Positions 25,131-38,028 are shown, counted from the stretch's first letter. The stretch is DNA of 64,000 nt from Daucus carota subsp. sativus (GCF_001625215.2 NC_030389.2:43141454-43205453), one strand, 5' to 3'. The notes: generated from the sequence alone by a model not told the origin. Numbers and translations are program-made.

Positions 25131-25164
25131 ACATGTAACCACACAATTAAACATATTAATAGAG

Positions 25165-25478
25165 ATGCAAGCATCAAATTGTTGCAACTCTTTAAAAGCA
25201 TTCCGTGATACGGCCAAGACTAGAGAAGAGAGGATTGAGTTGTGTCGTTGCGTGCAGGATCGTTCTAATAGAAACAGAGCTGGTGTTCCTGCTCCAGATG
25301 CTCGTATTCCTAAAATAGACGCTCTTCCTGCAAAATGCGGACTTCCATTTATATACTCTGCAGATCGTAAATTCGACTGTAACACGTAAGTTTATTTCAC
25401 GGATTGTTGATAATTTTTTTGATTAGTTCATTAGTACACATGACTGACTAATATATTTTTCTATGCAGCGTAAACTAA
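25165..25478 (+). pseudogene. nsLTP copy 1, lacks promoter and N-terminus
   Basis: Only the second half of the lipid transfer protein remains (CCNSLKAF… to CGLPFIYSADRKFDC), with the intron (25386-25468) and terminal exon (25469-25478) kept. Against copies 2 and 3 a 344-bp stretch carrying the TATA box, signal peptide and first two cysteines is missing. The joint lies at a shared TGTT. Its remaining sequence agrees with copy 3 rather than copy 2 at several sites (for example AACACGTAAG). Confidence 0.9.
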
Positions 25479-25964
25479 GCTTACCTCCGGTGCATGAAGA
25501 AGTAGTTGGAGGAAAAATCGATATATATAATAACACTGAGGCCATATATGTGCCTTAAGAAATAAATTTATGAGCAAATGTATCTCATATGTTTTGTAAT
25601 TTTTCAGTTCAACAAGAAATGCAACTCCTGTTTTGCATCCACCGTAACTCATTGAGTTCTGTAATGTATTTCTGGCGTGCTATATTATAAACGTTTGACG
25701 TTTCTTATTAATTCTAACGTAACTGTTAATGCCAAAAGATAAAAGAACGTCGTCTACTGATCAATGACTGTCACTTAGTACTACAAGTCTGGAACTGTCA
25801 CAAATCACAGGGAAAGGCCTCTGTTTATGACAGTTTAGTATTGTTGTATATACCGAAAGCAGCATTCCCAGCGGCAGATATGCATACTTCTTGTAAGCTA
25901 ATAGAAATACATTTAAACAGCAATGGAAACACGACGACTCCAGTCATAAGCTATACTCAAGACA

Positions 25965-26127
25965 TCAGGTAACAAGATCTCGGTTTTTCTCTGATCAACT
26001 GGCATCCCAGTCCCTATTTCTGGATATGAGTGTCATAAGGGCAACCACGACTGACCTCATGCTTGGCCTTAGTACATGATTTCCGGAGATCTGTGCTGGG
26101 GTCGGGCTGATTCATTACCTCTTTAAA
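25965..26127 (-). pseudogene. LysM receptor kinase 3' remnant, copy 1
   Basis: The minus strand starts with the exon-like FKEVMNQPDPSTDLR, identical in type to exon 11 of the kinase at 60820, then jumps directly into the middle of its exon 12 (ATCATGTACTAAGGC…), with a shared CG at the joint, and ends at the position of the kinase stop. The downstream 3' flank also matches. The joint removes the intron and puts exon 12 out of frame. Equivalent remnants lie at 39085-39247 and 53067-53229. Confidence 0.9.
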
Positions 26128-26989
26128 CTGTAAAAAATATACAGATAAATATATACTTATAATTACAATGTGCTCATTATGGCTGAGTGTTGCTGGGTTC
26201 CACTGAAGCTTAAGAGTTTGCAAATGACATGGAGAAACACAGAGTAGAGCCTGATTTAGGTACTTATAAAATTTTAGTCAAAGTCTTACGACATCTCGGC
26301 ATGATGAGTGGTGCAGGGGAGATAGAGAAAAGAACTATAGAGCGAGGTTCAGCATTGCATACAACATTCTGATATGTGGGCTTTTCTAGGTAGACAGTGC
26401 TGATAAAGGTCTAAACACACGTAAAGGTCTAAAGAATTGATAAAGAAATTACAACATCTGTAATCCAAGAGTTCTTTATATGCTATGAAGTGCGAGTTAT
26501 ACAAAAAACAAATAGAACGGATCAAGAAATTTAAAGCAACATTAGCAAGTTAAGCTGCCAAAGGATTACGAGGATGATTCTGTTATACTACAAGCTAATA
26601 TTAATATGAAGTCTATTAGAAAATATTGAATTAGACGTTCAACACTATTGACAGATTTCCAGAATATAATCAGTCAAACAAATAGACAACTCTCTCTTGT
26701 TTTTCACAAACAACTCCATAACCACAATTCAATACAGTGATTTGAATTCAAAGGTCAAACAGAAAAAGAGTGAGTGAGAAATTATAAACGATAAGATAAC
26801 TTGGAAAAAACGATAGCAAAGAATGTTGAACATGATACAAAAATATGGACTTCTCACAGATTTATTGTAATATTTCTTTTATATTGCCATTATCAACCAC
26901 GCCATATGCAAAATAGTAAATATAATCGTTATGGACTCAAGAATATAATCATTAATTAGTAGATGTAGATTTGTAAGACTGACAATTCC

Positions 26990-28259
26990 TCACTTTGCAT
27001 ATTTCAACAGTGATTTGCCTCCCTCGTACATGATTAGACTCTGTGGAAACGAGGTGTCTACAGTAGATGGAGCAAGGACTTCACGGGAAACATCTGGACC
27101 CCCGTGCTTACCATATCCATGATATTTAGAAATCCTGCTCTTAAAATTAATAGAGACTATGTGCGTTTCATCAGGACGCTGCGATTGGAATGACTCTACT
27201 ATAAGAGTTCCAGTCTTTGTAATATTCAAAGGATGCCCATATTGTTTGAGCACAGCTGTAGCAAGTAGAACCCAAGAGCCTACACCTTTTCGTTGCCTCC
27301 TCAACCATATAGGAAAAGGATACTTGGGAGGCACTAGATTGTAGCAATCTGGGTCCAAAGTACAAAGAGCGAGTGAACCTTCAAAACTCATGAGCTTAAA
27401 CGGGGCAATAACTCCAAATAGACGGGGAACACGATTTGGCACATTAAATTCCCCAAACAACTGCGTATCAAAATCATGACATTATCTTCAACTCATTCCC
27501 CTTCAAACTATTAAACTCCTCAGTTCCAGGTTGTTTCATCTCTACCCAGTAGTACCTACCATCAACATAAGCCCCCATTTCATTAACAAGCCTCGGAACC
27601 CGAGAATCCCCCATCTTCTTCCACGTGTTCTTCCTCAAACTATAAACCTCAACCTTCGGAGCCACCTCTCCAAACTGCTTCCCCTTTCCATCCTGAACGT
27701 AAACAATCCTAATAACCTTATAATCATCCGTACCCTTATCATACCCCATCCCGACAACATAATAACTCTTCTCCCTATCATCCAAAAGCCTCTTAAAACA
27801 ACTCGAAACAAGAACCCTATGTCTCCTAACAAAAGGGTTCCACAAATACAACTCCCTAGCAGCATAATCTATATGCAAATCAGTTAACAAAAGCATTCCA
27901 TCTACTTGCGCAATTAGCTTCAAACTGCCACTCTTGGTAACAAAGGGAATGTCGAATTTTTCGATAACTCGAGAAGTATCAGCAGAGATTAAAGAGCAGT
28001 AATTTTGGTGAGAGATAAAAGGGGGGATTATAAGCACAGCATTATCATCACAAAAGTTAACAGCTTTCCGAATTTGAGAGGAAATAAAAGATGGGTTGTT
28101 GATAAGAGAGTACCATGCTTTGTTCACTGAGCTTGATTTGATTAGGTCTTTTACAGAGAGTCTTGAGAAGATTTCAGCGGTGGTTTCTTCAGGGAGATCA
28201 TGAAACGTCGTCGTTGAGACTCCATTGTTGCTTACTGGGGCTACTGCAGCAATTGACAT
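26990..28259 (-). pseudogene. F-box protein (CPR1/CPR30 type), copy 2, one frameshift
   Basis: Starts MSIAAVAPVSNNGVSTTTFH. The F-box and first half of the associated domain are open for 261 residues, to NELKIMS. A 2-base deletion near 27474 (ATCATGAC against ATCATATGAC in copies 1 and 3) then shifts the frame, and the remaining 156 residues continue in another frame to SLLKYAK. A truncated product would keep the SKP1-binding F-box but lose the last third of the substrate-binding region. The same 2-base loss is seen in copy 4. Confidence 0.85.
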
Positions 28260-28882
28260 TTTGATTGCAAGGAGAAATTGTGTAGGGTTTTAGAAACAAT
28301 GAAAGTGGATTATTGTGAAGAGCTTTTTGCAGTGATTTTAAAACCAACGTAAAGAAAAGCGTGCAAACACATGGAAAGTGTACGTAAAAGTGAAGAGCTT
28401 TTTGCAGTGATTTTAACCAATGTAAAGAAAAAAAGTAACTACCACAAAAATGTCAAGCCGTAAAACGGATAATTTTGATATTAATTTGTATGTACGTTGA
28501 TTCGGATCTGAAAATTCATATCTGTATCCAGATACAAATACTATCCGGATCTGAATCTGATTTTAAATAGATTTTTATTTTTATATTAAAAAATTTTGAA
28601 AATTATAAAAAATAGCAAAGATCAAAAAATGATGTTAAAAATTAAAGTTAATAAAGATGATTTATATCTATTCAAAAATTAATTTTTACTTATATTTCGA
28701 TATAAATTTGTTATCTTTAAAATATTTAACTCAAAAAATATTTTGATATATGTCTATAATATCTTACAATTATATAAAATTTATATAAATATATTATTTT
28801 ATGAATTTATATATAAATACACACATTATAATAAACACACTATAAAGTTATAGAATATTAAAATAGAGTTAAATATCATATA

Positions 28883-29132
28883 CTCCCTCCGTTTCAATTT
28901 ACACGTCCATCTTGAAAAAAAAAATTTGTTTCAAATTAGTTGTCCACTTCAACTTTCAATGCAAAATCATATTTCCAAAGTCAATTCTACTCCACATATC
29001 TCTTGTTTATATTTCCTAGATCAATCTCATTCCACATATTATAGTAATTTAATGCATCTAATTTGTCAAGATCCACTTTTCTTAAACTGTGTGATTTTTT
29101 TAAAGTGGACATTTATTTTGAAACGGAGGGAG
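28883..29132. mobile_element. Stowaway MITE, copy 2
   Basis: 250 bp with TA at each side and near-perfect inverted ends: CTCCCTCCGTTTCAATTTAC and TATTTTGAAACGGAGGGAG. It sits inside the CGGAT element. Copy 1 lacks it at the same place (about 18175-18215), while copies 3 and 4 have it, so it entered after the first unit separated, or was lost or replaced in copy 1. Confidence 0.9.
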
Positions 29133-29973
29133 TATATTTCATTTCGGATTCGGATATTATCGAATACAAATATGCCTATATCCGTATCCGGAATTGTCGG
29201 ATTCGGATGCGGTTAATATCTGGTAGGTGACTGTATACGTCCAAAAAATTCAAATAGGTCACTCAACTCAAACTAATCATCAATCAACGGCTTTCGAATT
29301 GAACGAATGATTAAATTAAGTTGATTTATTTGAGTTTTTTGGACGTAGTCCGTTAAATTTTCAATGAGTGATGTGCTTCAGTTTTTTGGACACAGTTTAT
29401 CACATAGTTGATATTCAACCCTATAAAAATTCATATAAACATGTGCAGTGCAACATGTCTTCCTTACAAAATTATTAATGTTTTATGTAAAACAGTCGGC
29501 AAACCTTATATGTAGCGACTAGATCATTTTTTTTATCATTCATCTATGTCCAAACTATTCAAAAAAGTTATTCGACTCTGATATTCTGATAACCATTAAT
29601 ACTGTAATCAAAGAATATGTGTAATGGATACACATCAAAAGAAACAAAACTACCACAATATTATCGATATACTAACATGCAAATACATGCCCAAAGTCAT
29701 ACATTTCACAAAGATTAAAAGAAAATCATTATAAGAACTGACTGCAGCAGTGTGACTAGTGTCCGCCTGGAGATCTCTTTTCGAACATAATTGAGGACAC
29801 ACTGATCAGTGGTTTGTAGGTGATATTACTATATATCACCCTCAGTGCCATATGCAAGTCATTGTATCACCCCTTGTTCCAGATCAAGACCCGATAAACA
29901 TTACTATGAAGTACTTTTGCCAATCAAAAAAGAATAATTAAGAGGTTAAATCCAATACGACACATCAAATTAG

Positions 29974-30144
29974 TTACTCAGGAATATTAGGATATTCCAT
30001 CTGAAATTTCTCAAGTAACTGATGTAATGTGATTTCTTGTCTGAACCTCTTCATTTCTTTTTGAAGATTTGTTACGGTACTTACAATAGTGTTACCGGAC
30101 TCTTGATCTGGAACAAAGGATGATATACAATGATATTTACCCAT
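29974..30144 (-). CDS. Small unidentified reading frame, 56 residues, copy 2
   Basis: ATG at 30144 to TAA at 29974. The product starts MGKYHCISSFVPDQESGNTI and ends EKFQMEYPNIPE, with a probable helix in between (LQKEMKRFRQEITLHQLLEKF). Copy 3 keeps the frame with one clear substitution (K to E). Copy 1 is shifted near the end. It could be the last exon of a larger lost gene: an in-frame ATG is present but so is a GTAAGT inside. I do not recognise the family. Confidence 0.35.
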   Translation of the reverse strand: MGKYHCISSFVPDQESGNTIVSTVTNLQKEMKRFRQEITLHQLLEKFQMEYPNIPE

Positions 30145-30288
30145 GCATGAAATCTACCTACCCTGTCCATCTCTTTTGGAATTTGTAAGATACAATCCGC
30201 TTCGGCGAAATTGCATAGTAAAGAGCACCATAACACGCATACATATGATTAAATACAAGGGCATAAGAAAAATCTAGTGAATTGGGAG

Positions 30289-30672
30289 GAAGTGTTTGGG
30301 GTTGTCTAGAGCTCATGCGATTTTTGATATATATAATACTAGCACATACACACAATGATGTCATATAAGAAGAGTCGAGTGAATCGGTCGCTAAAGAAGT
30401 GTCTAGAATTCTAGGGAAAAGGAAGTGTCTAGAGCTTTTGAGATTTTTGATATAAATATTAAATACAGTACTAGCACATATAAAGAATGATGTCATCACA
30501 TGAGAAGAGTTGAGTGAATCGGCCTCACAAAATATCTAGAATTTTATGGAGAAAGAAGCTTCTGGAGCTCTTGAGATTTTTGATATAAATACTGTACTAG
30601 CACATACACAAAATGATGTCACATAAGAAGAGAGTCGAGTGAATCGGGCCCTAAAGAAGTGTCTAGAAATCT
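30289..30672. repeat. Minisatellite of about 3 units of 130 bp, copy 2
   Basis: Same array as at 19355-19745, with the TATAAATA, AATGATGTCA and GTCGAGTGAATCGG blocks in each unit. Confidence 0.85.
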
Positions 30673-30780
30673 CCAATTTTGCATATAAAAACAATGATGC
30701 GCACACATAACAATATCATATAGGTAAGGACTAAAACCTCTAGCGAAATGCAATTTTTTTTATAAGGAAATGAAAGAGCA

Positions 30781-30981
30781 ATGCGAAAAGAACGTGCTAG
30801 GGACATTAAACGAGAATCCAAAATTTTAAATGTCCAAAAGAGGTATAAGTATGTAAATTATGAAACGCTTTTGCTAAAAATTAAATACAATAAAGAATAT
30901 GTTCATTATGGCGCTAGATTCATAAATTATCACCAAACTATAAAAAAGAAAATAATTTTCCAGAAAGAAGAACAATCCTAA
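30781..30981 (+). CDS. Possible small basic reading frame, 66 residues, copy 2
   Basis: Lysine- and arginine-rich frame starting MRKERARDIKRESKILNVQK, also open in copy 3 (44316-44516) with few changes. There is no recognised domain, and the low-complexity AT-rich context makes chance likely. It lies in the 2.1-kb segment absent from copy 1. Confidence 0.15.
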   Translation: MRKERARDIKRESKILNVQKRYKYVNYETLLLKIKYNKEYVHYGARFINYHQTIKKKIIFQKEEQS

Positions 30982-31931
30982 TGAGATTTCATATTCACCT
31001 GCAGTGACTAATTATATATTTAGAATTCGTGTAAACTCAAAAACTAATTCCCAACATAACCTGATGTACAACATAATGATTAATTATGATTTAGATTTTC
31101 TAGTGGGCAAAGCTAATTCTTCATTACAAACAAAATAATAGGATTTACTTGGAAATGGGAATAGTGATATAATGTGCACCAATCAAACATTGACAATTAT
31201 ATACATATTTGATTTGAATTTCTGTCGTCTCCATATTAGCAAATGATAAGAGTAAACTTCTGGTTGTTTATTAAAAAGAAATGAAATGTCCTTCATTTGT
31301 ATCATCAAAATTAATGTACTTCAGTTTGTACTGGAATATTAAAATGATCGCTGAAGTTAACGTCATATATCACTCTATTCATGGGTCTTAACGAATAACA
31401 GGATATCATTTATATCATTATAGTCATGAAAGATATCAAACAAGTATATGTCCTTCGGGAGTAAAAATATTTTTTTACAAAGTTCTAAATATTATTCTTG
31501 AATGTAACATAACCAAGTAAAAGGTTATGAATTCTAATATTTATAATAATATATTAAAATTTTAACAAGTTTATCTACTATTTATATTTAATTAAAACAA
31601 AGAAAATAACTTTATAATAAAAATAAATAGCACATAAATTTGATAAAATCTAAATATATTATCATAAATATTAGAAGTCATAATCTTACTTTATTGTGGT
31701 AACATTCAATAATAAAACTCTATAAATAATATTATTACTCTTTTAACTCATATTTAGAGGTAACTAGTTGAGAAGCCGCCGCAAGCGGCCTATAAAAATT
31801 ATATTAATGATTTAAATTTAAAATTTTTAGAATAAAATAAATTTGTGCATCCGACAAACTCTTACTCTTACCAGCCAATCATCTCTATCACCATTCAAAG
31901 CATCCAGTATAGTGTAACTCATTATTGTATT

Positions 31932-32425
31932 CAGGGTTCTAGAAATCGCTAGGCGTCCCAGGGCGGTCGGGGTACCTTCTAGCGATTAATCGGTAAATCG
32001 GGGATTAATCGGATAGATTAATCGAAGCATTAATCGGACATATATTATTTTTAAATTATTATAATTATATGTAATTTAATAATTTTATCTACTTTTCACT
32101 ACTAGTGGAGTCAAACTAGTAAACAATATAATATCATATATTAAATAAATACTTGATATATATAATACAAATCATTGATTAAATAAATATATACCAATCG
32201 AAATAATGTAATAAATATTAAATAAAATTAGTCACTTATAGGATATTAAGTTAAGTACAAGTGAATAATAATTTCTTATAATATAATCATAATTTTAGAT
32301 TTAATTTATTAAAAATGTTTTTTTTTTTTGACCGCCTGGACCTCCTAGGCGGGATTTGGGCAGCCTAGGCGGGATGTTGACCGCATAGGACCGATTTTTG
32401 TAAAAAAAACCTTTATTACAATCCG
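31932..32425. mobile_element. Non-autonomous DNA-transposon-like element with AATCGG and CTAGGCGG blocks, copy 2
   Basis: Begins near CAGGGTTCTAGAAATCGCTA with GGCGTCCCAGGGCGG and repeated GATTAATCGG motifs. The far side has CCTAGGCGGGATTTGGGC, CCTAGGCGGGATGTTGACCG and CCGATTTTTGTAAAAAAAAC. The ends are roughly inverted (TAGAAATCG against CGATTTTT), suggesting a hAT-like MITE. Target duplications are not resolved. Copy 3 has the same element at about 45472-46078. Confidence 0.45.
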
Positions 32426-32762
32426 CTTATAACTACCAAGCACTAATATTAGCGGTTCTAGTTGTCAAACCTCTAAAACACCTCAAACCTCTAATTTTGC
32501 CCAAAATCTCTGACTTCCAAACAGAGCCATATAGTGTAACAAAGAGATTGGAGTTTGCATGTAGTTATAAATTAAAGAAAAAGTGCATTTTGTATATGTG
32601 CATTTTGAGAGTTCATGCCTTTGTAATATTATAACTAAATAAATATTCTACATTTATAATTCTATTTAATTAAATTTTGCTCAATTTGTGTACTTTTGTC
32701 AATTCAAACTAACCACATGAGTTAAAAGTGAATGAAAATATGAATAAAATTTTCTTTTACAG

Positions 32763-32908
32763 ATTCTTCGACAGTTCATATTGCTCCCACAAACACAGAT
32801 GCATCTACATCTCGTGTAGACGCACACAGACATTTCCATGACCATCGGGAACCTTTATCTCCTGTAGATGCACACCGACAAATATTCCTAGATCTTATCG
32901 CCTCATAG
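32763..32908 (+). other. Unidentified terminal exon, 146 bp, copy 2
   Basis: A good acceptor (TTTTCTTTTACAG) opens a frame encoding SSTVHIAPTNTDASTSRVDA, then HRHFHDHREPLSPVDAHRQ and IFLDLIAS-stop. The length and frame are the same in copy 3. The peptide contains an imperfect repeat (RVDAHRHF / PVDAHRQIF). No upstream exon of the same gene is recognised in the window. It may belong to the 5' side of the BAH-PHD transcript or be an orphan of a lost gene. Confidence 0.4.
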
Positions 32909-33328
32909 ATCTTATCGCCCCATAGATATTATCGCCTCATGAGTACAAGACTATACATTTTTAGTCTTTTCAACAATTGAAAAATCTACCCCGTCCCTAA
33001 TATTTCATCTTTCTCTCACGATCCAGTAGTCTCACTCCGGCATATTTAAGGTAAAGTCACTACTAGAAATATTGGATTATACATCCCCCACCCCCCAAAT
33101 ATATCATCTTTCTCCCAAAATTCTGTTTTCTCCGTCGTAAATATCTAAAGGTAAAGTGGTGTGTGTTCATGTATAATCGGGTAATTAGTTTGAACTAATA
33201 ATTAGTAAGTACTCGTATGTTTCTTGCAATCGATTCCAATTTTGGTTTTCGAATTTATACAGAGTTTTCGTTTTTGATTTCTAATTGCAACAGATATGGC
33301 TAAAATTTACTTTTGATATTTTACAGCT

Positions 33329-35999
33329 ATGAGCCGCACAAGAAAAGATGCACAAGGTGTGAGGGATCCCAAGGGTAAGAAAAGAATCTCGTCACATGAT
33401 TCCATCAACTCCCTTGCACAATCGAAGCTACGCAAACATAATAGTCCTCATTATAATGGTAATAACTCTATGTATTTATGTAGTTTTAATTATGATTTTA
33501 TTATTTGTGTTGCTCATGTTATGATATAATAAATGTATACAACTCCGGAGGCGATGGAGTATTAAATAAACGATGCCTGGGAGGCATCATTTGTTTAATA
33601 CTCTCACTGTCCCTCTGAGTTGTATACATTGTTGGACGCGGCACGTACTTTAATGCTTCTACAAGACTATAACGTATAGCTCTATAACTAATAAAAATTT
33701 AATATTTAATTTTTTATCCGGAAGAAGTAAATCTTAAAAATAAATTATAAAAAATAAACTTTACAGGAGTACTAAAGTATGTATAGAATTGAATGTGACA
33801 GAGGGAGTAACATTTACTTAATGGATGTAGTTCATTGTTTATTTTCCATCAATTTTGTTTCTCCCTCATTGGTATTATCATCTATTTATTTCATAAGCTC
33901 TACCATATAACAATCATATAATTGATGGTCATTTGAGGGATTGATTGTGGTTAAACTCAATTTTTCGTTAACTTTGTCTAATGTAAGTTTACTAGCTTTT
34001 ATATTGTGTCTGTTCTAGTACTAGTCACCAAATATGGTCTTACCTAGATAATTGGATTATCATCATCCCATCTCTAAAACAATGAAATCACACAAATAAT
34101 AAATATCTCTACAACTTAGAGTTTAGAAATTATAACTTAAAAATATCCCTACAATTTCCAAACAAACCCTTTGAATCCCTCCTCAATCTCTTAGTGGAAG
34201 CTATCTACATTTCTCCCTCAAAAATACACAATATCTCTCTAAAAAGTCTAACAAATATGTTATATCTCTTAAAAAACTTAATAATTATGTTATATTTTAT
34301 TATGATCTTTTTATAGAAAGTCATTAGTAGGTAGTAAAGAGAACTAAAATAGAATAAAACTCTATATAACGCCCACCATCCTTCAATAACACTCATTCTC
34401 AAGGTCCTTATTTCTCATGAAGTGTTCCCTCAAGCATATTGACTTTGAGGCTCAACCCTTGATGCTCACTTGTATGCTTGTCTGTCAGCGGATGTCTATT
34501 TACAAATTTTCTTCTCAACATATCTTTTTGCTATTTAGACAGATATGTTCTCCTATTTCATCTTTGTTCTTTCCACCTCCCTCGTCTCACCGTATGGTAC
34601 ATGAATAAATCATTACAATTTACAATATTTTGATTAAACATGATATGAACTATACACTTTTTAAACTTTAGATTTTCTTTAAAACAATCTTACTGGACTA
34701 CATTAATATAAGTTCATCAAAAAGCATTACAAAAAAAACACATGACCCCTTAGTGAGTTACCACACATAGATGTTTAGGGGATGACAATCACACTTTCTT
34801 TTTTGTATGAGATGTTGAATATGGTATTGTTTATTTCTCACATTGTCTATACTTTTGATGTTCTGTAGATGGAGATTGTGTGCTTATGATGGCCCCTAAT
34901 CCGGATGATCCACCATATGTTGCTCAGATTATAGAATCCAAGGCTAAAAAGGTGACAGTAAGATGGTACTACAGACCCCAAGACACTGATCTTTGGAAGA
35001 AAGACTGTCACGGTGACCTTTGGAAGAAAGACTGTCACGGGAAAAAAGAATTGTTTCTATCTAACCATTTTGATCCTTAAAGTCTAGATTGTATCCTAGG
35101 AAAGTGTACCGTGCACACTTTCCATGAATATATAGAGCTTGAAGGTCGGCGTTCTGATTCCGATTACTACAGTCGATTTGAGTATGATATTTATAAGAAA
35201 AAATTGATCGATGTCAAAGATGCTGATTGGTAAGTGATATGTGACTCCTATAGTTACTTGTTGTTTGTGTTTAGTTACAAAATTACTCCTTTCAAAGTGT
35301 CTAATTTGACTATTCTTAAATCTTAATTGCAGGCTGTGCATTTGCGGGAATCCTTACAATCCGGATCTGTATGTGTCTATTGTCAGATATGCAAATCAAG
35401 GTACAGTATCCATTATAATAAAAAAATTGCTCTTTTATGTATCAATGTATGTGCTTTATTTTCATTTCCAGCATTTCAGAAAAAGAAATCTTGAGGTGCA
35501 TACATGCAACTCTTTTATTTACTGTTGTTGAATGTTGAATAGATTCTATATTTTCATAAGAAGTGTGGTAAGGCTTTTTTATACTATAAGTTGATTAACT
35601 CACTAAGAATTATCTCCTTAAACGTGCATTCCTTGTGATTTCAATTTTCATAGAAGTTTTCGTGTTGCGTTGATTGTGCTTTTAATGTTCCTTGTAGGTT
35701 CCATCCATCTTGTACCAACACTGATGCAAAGAGTTCATGCATTATTTTTTGTGATAACTGCAAGAACTCTCCTAGCTAGGTTAGACTTGTTGGACTTAGC
35801 GTTTTTATACATCTTGTTCTATCTTTTTTATTTGACATTTCCCACTCTTTTTTGATATGATTATTTACAATACATATAATAAACTCAATTTTTGATATTT
35901 TATAATACTTAGGAGCAAGCTGCGGACAAGCGCTTTGAAAGGTATCTCAAGTTCCCGAGGATGCACAAAGATATCTAAAAGGAGAAGGCCCTTAGATAA
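33329..35999 (+). pseudogene. BAH-PHD protein (EBS/SHL-like), copy 2, multiply broken
   Basis: Exons 33329-33458, 34869-35229, 35333-35400, 35698-35779 and 35913-35999. All splice borders are kept. Lesions: a stop (TAA 35078-35080) in BAH exon 2 after FLSNHFDP, a 2-base insertion in exon 3 near 35373, a stop replacing the last Gln of exon 4 (TAG 35777-35779) and a stop in exon 5 (TAA 35976-35978). Exon 2 has normal length and otherwise reads through the BAH to DVKDADW. This is the most decayed of the three full copies and surely cannot make the PHD part. Confidence 0.85.
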
Positions 36000-36366
36000 T
36001 TAAAGATTAAGGAGTATTTCAAATTTTTGTTTGTCTTGTGGAGAATTGTTGGTTTGTTGTTCCGCCCCTTTTATTTATTGTGACATAATAGGTTTCTTCT
36101 ATTATTTTAAAATTTAAATTTTATTTTTTCATCTAACAATCATATTATTCTAATTATTTGTAATTTGTTTTACATGCATACAGTTTGGATTTTGACAAAT
36201 ATAGTTACTTGATTAAATGCATGTTTGAAAATTAAATTCAAATATCACCCAATCTCACATTGCTTTTACGTACCAAATTAGGTTGGGGTTTGGTGGGTAT
36301 GGTTACATATATATTGGTCATAGACGAAATACCATATAGATTTGTGAAATATTGTTTTGGAGAAGT

Positions 36367-36975
36367 TTGTTTGTTTTTTTATAAACGCACTTGCATTAAT
36401 ACTTCTCAGAATCAATCATAAAAATGATGAAATCTGGAGCAGTATAGAGCCTGACATAGAATATGCGACTCGTGCTAATTCATAAGTTACGTATTCGCAG
36501 ACCTAAAGATAAAAGTAAATAACCCTTCATCAAAGTGTTTAAGCATATCCCTACAATTTTCGATCATTGCATGAAAGTAGGTGTTTCCCGACCGCCATTT
36601 ACTGCATCGACTAGCTAGGAGCTGGCATCACATTCAAACAAACACTTTCTACTCCTCCATTCTTTCGTCCAAGTTAAAGCTTTTGAGGCTCATAACTTCT
36701 GCTTCTCTCGGCTGAAATCTCGCTTGCACGACAATACTTTTGGCTAAAAGAAAGTTACCTTCTTCATCCCTAATAACACATCCAACTCATACCTGGTCTG
36801 TCCCCTGCACAAAAGCTGCATCTACGTTTATTTTAACCCAGACTTCAGGTGGTTTACACCACGTTCGAAATCGAACCACAATGTGTTGTTGTGTGTTATA
36901 TACAGAGCTATCTTTCCTTGCTCGCTGCCATTCAGTAAACATACAGCACGCTCGTCAACGCAATCCATAAGGTGA
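36367..36975 (-). mobile_element. 5'-truncated LINE piece with RNase H-like domain, copy 2
   Basis: Colinear with 23352-23945. The minus strand carries the broken RVT_3 domain and its A-rich tail. Spacing to the upstream BAH-PHD gene is the same as in copies 1 and 3, so it was inherited through the duplication. Confidence 0.7.
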
Positions 36976-37214
36976 TTTAGAAAATTTATACTCTGATCAA
37001 ATTATTTTTACTTACATTTCACTTATAAAAATTTAAAATAAAATACCAAATATAACCCTTTAATAAAATTTAGATGAGAAATTTATGGATCCTAGATCAT
37101 ATTTTACGACCTTCGTATGAAGTATTTAGCTAAGTAATTAAAATAAAAGATATGTAATTTATGTTTTTTTGTAATTTTTTTGGGTGATGTGTTATTTTAT
37201 TTTGTAAGTACTGA

Positions 37215-37217
<3 letters not shown>

Positions 37218-37272
<55 letters not shown>
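37218..37272. repeat. (TA)n microsatellite, copy 2
   Basis: About 27 TA units. Length differs between copies: 50879-50924 in copy 3, 61914-61942 in the inverted copy, and a short CA/TA mix in copy 1 (24186-24202). Confidence 0.95.
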
Positions 37273-37276
<4 letters not shown>

Positions 37277-38028
37277 ACTATATTCTATGTAAGGTACAAG
37301 TTTTACTCAACAAAAATTTCCAACACTAATATAGGAAAAATAGGAGATAGTAAGTGGGTGTTTGGCAACACTTATTATTTTAAGTCTTTTCGGGCTTCTT
37401 TTAGCGCTTTAAGCTGCTTCTATTGTTTAGGTAGCGTTGGCAAAAGAAGTATAAGTGCTTTTTTGGGGGGTTTTAAGCCAAAAGGTAGAAGTGAGATATG
37501 TTAACTTTTTTGGCCTTTTTTAGTGATTTGCATTTTATTATGAAGTTTTTAATTTTTTAATATGTAATAAACTTTATTTAGTAATAAAGTTATTTTATTT
37601 TAATAATTTGAAATTTTTTGAATTTTTAAATTTAAATTACCAAATTTTCAATCGACTTATAGGTAAAAGTTAATTTACATCATAATAATTGTCTTTGCAG
37701 TTTTCTTAATCACAAAAGTTTCAAAAGTGAATATAATAATATAATAAGAGTTGCAAGGATCATTTTATTGCATCGCATCTGATTTTTGTATTGTTAAACT
37801 TATTTTTGTTGCAAGAAAATTATTTAGACTAAATTATACAATCAAATATACGTATAATTTGTAGTGTGATGTGATATTAATTTCCATTCATGTAACCACA
37901 CAATTAAACATATTAATAGAGATGCAAGCATCAAATTGTTCCTAGGCATTTCTGTGAACTTACCAGACCAGGTGTCCTAACTGTTAGTTAAATTTGTTAA
38001 TTTTGTTCTAGTGCTTCTCCGACTTGCC

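Larger units (their letters stand above)
15659..26375. repeat. Tandem gene-block copy 1
   Basis: First of three long head-to-tail units; the boundaries used here are successive occurrences of GTGGGCTTTTCTAG. Compared with copies 2 and 3 it lacks the Stowaway MITE after the F-box gene and about 2.1 kb upstream of the BAH-PHD gene (absent between about 19763 and 19768), and has a 344-bp loss in the nsLTP gene. 15659-16267 holds no gene; it is the conserved 3' flank of the F-box gene. Confidence 0.95.

Noticed and set aside
25461-25652. 63-residue minus-strand frame downstream of each nsLTP (also 38562 and 52563)
   Set aside because: It covers nsLTP 3' UTR in antisense, with no recognised motif. 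Identity between copies follows from duplication.
30158-30499. 113-residue minus-strand frame over the minisatellite (also 43692)
   Set aside because: It is a translation of the tandem repeat (repeated SSR, YIKN, SLD-type segments) and not a protein family.
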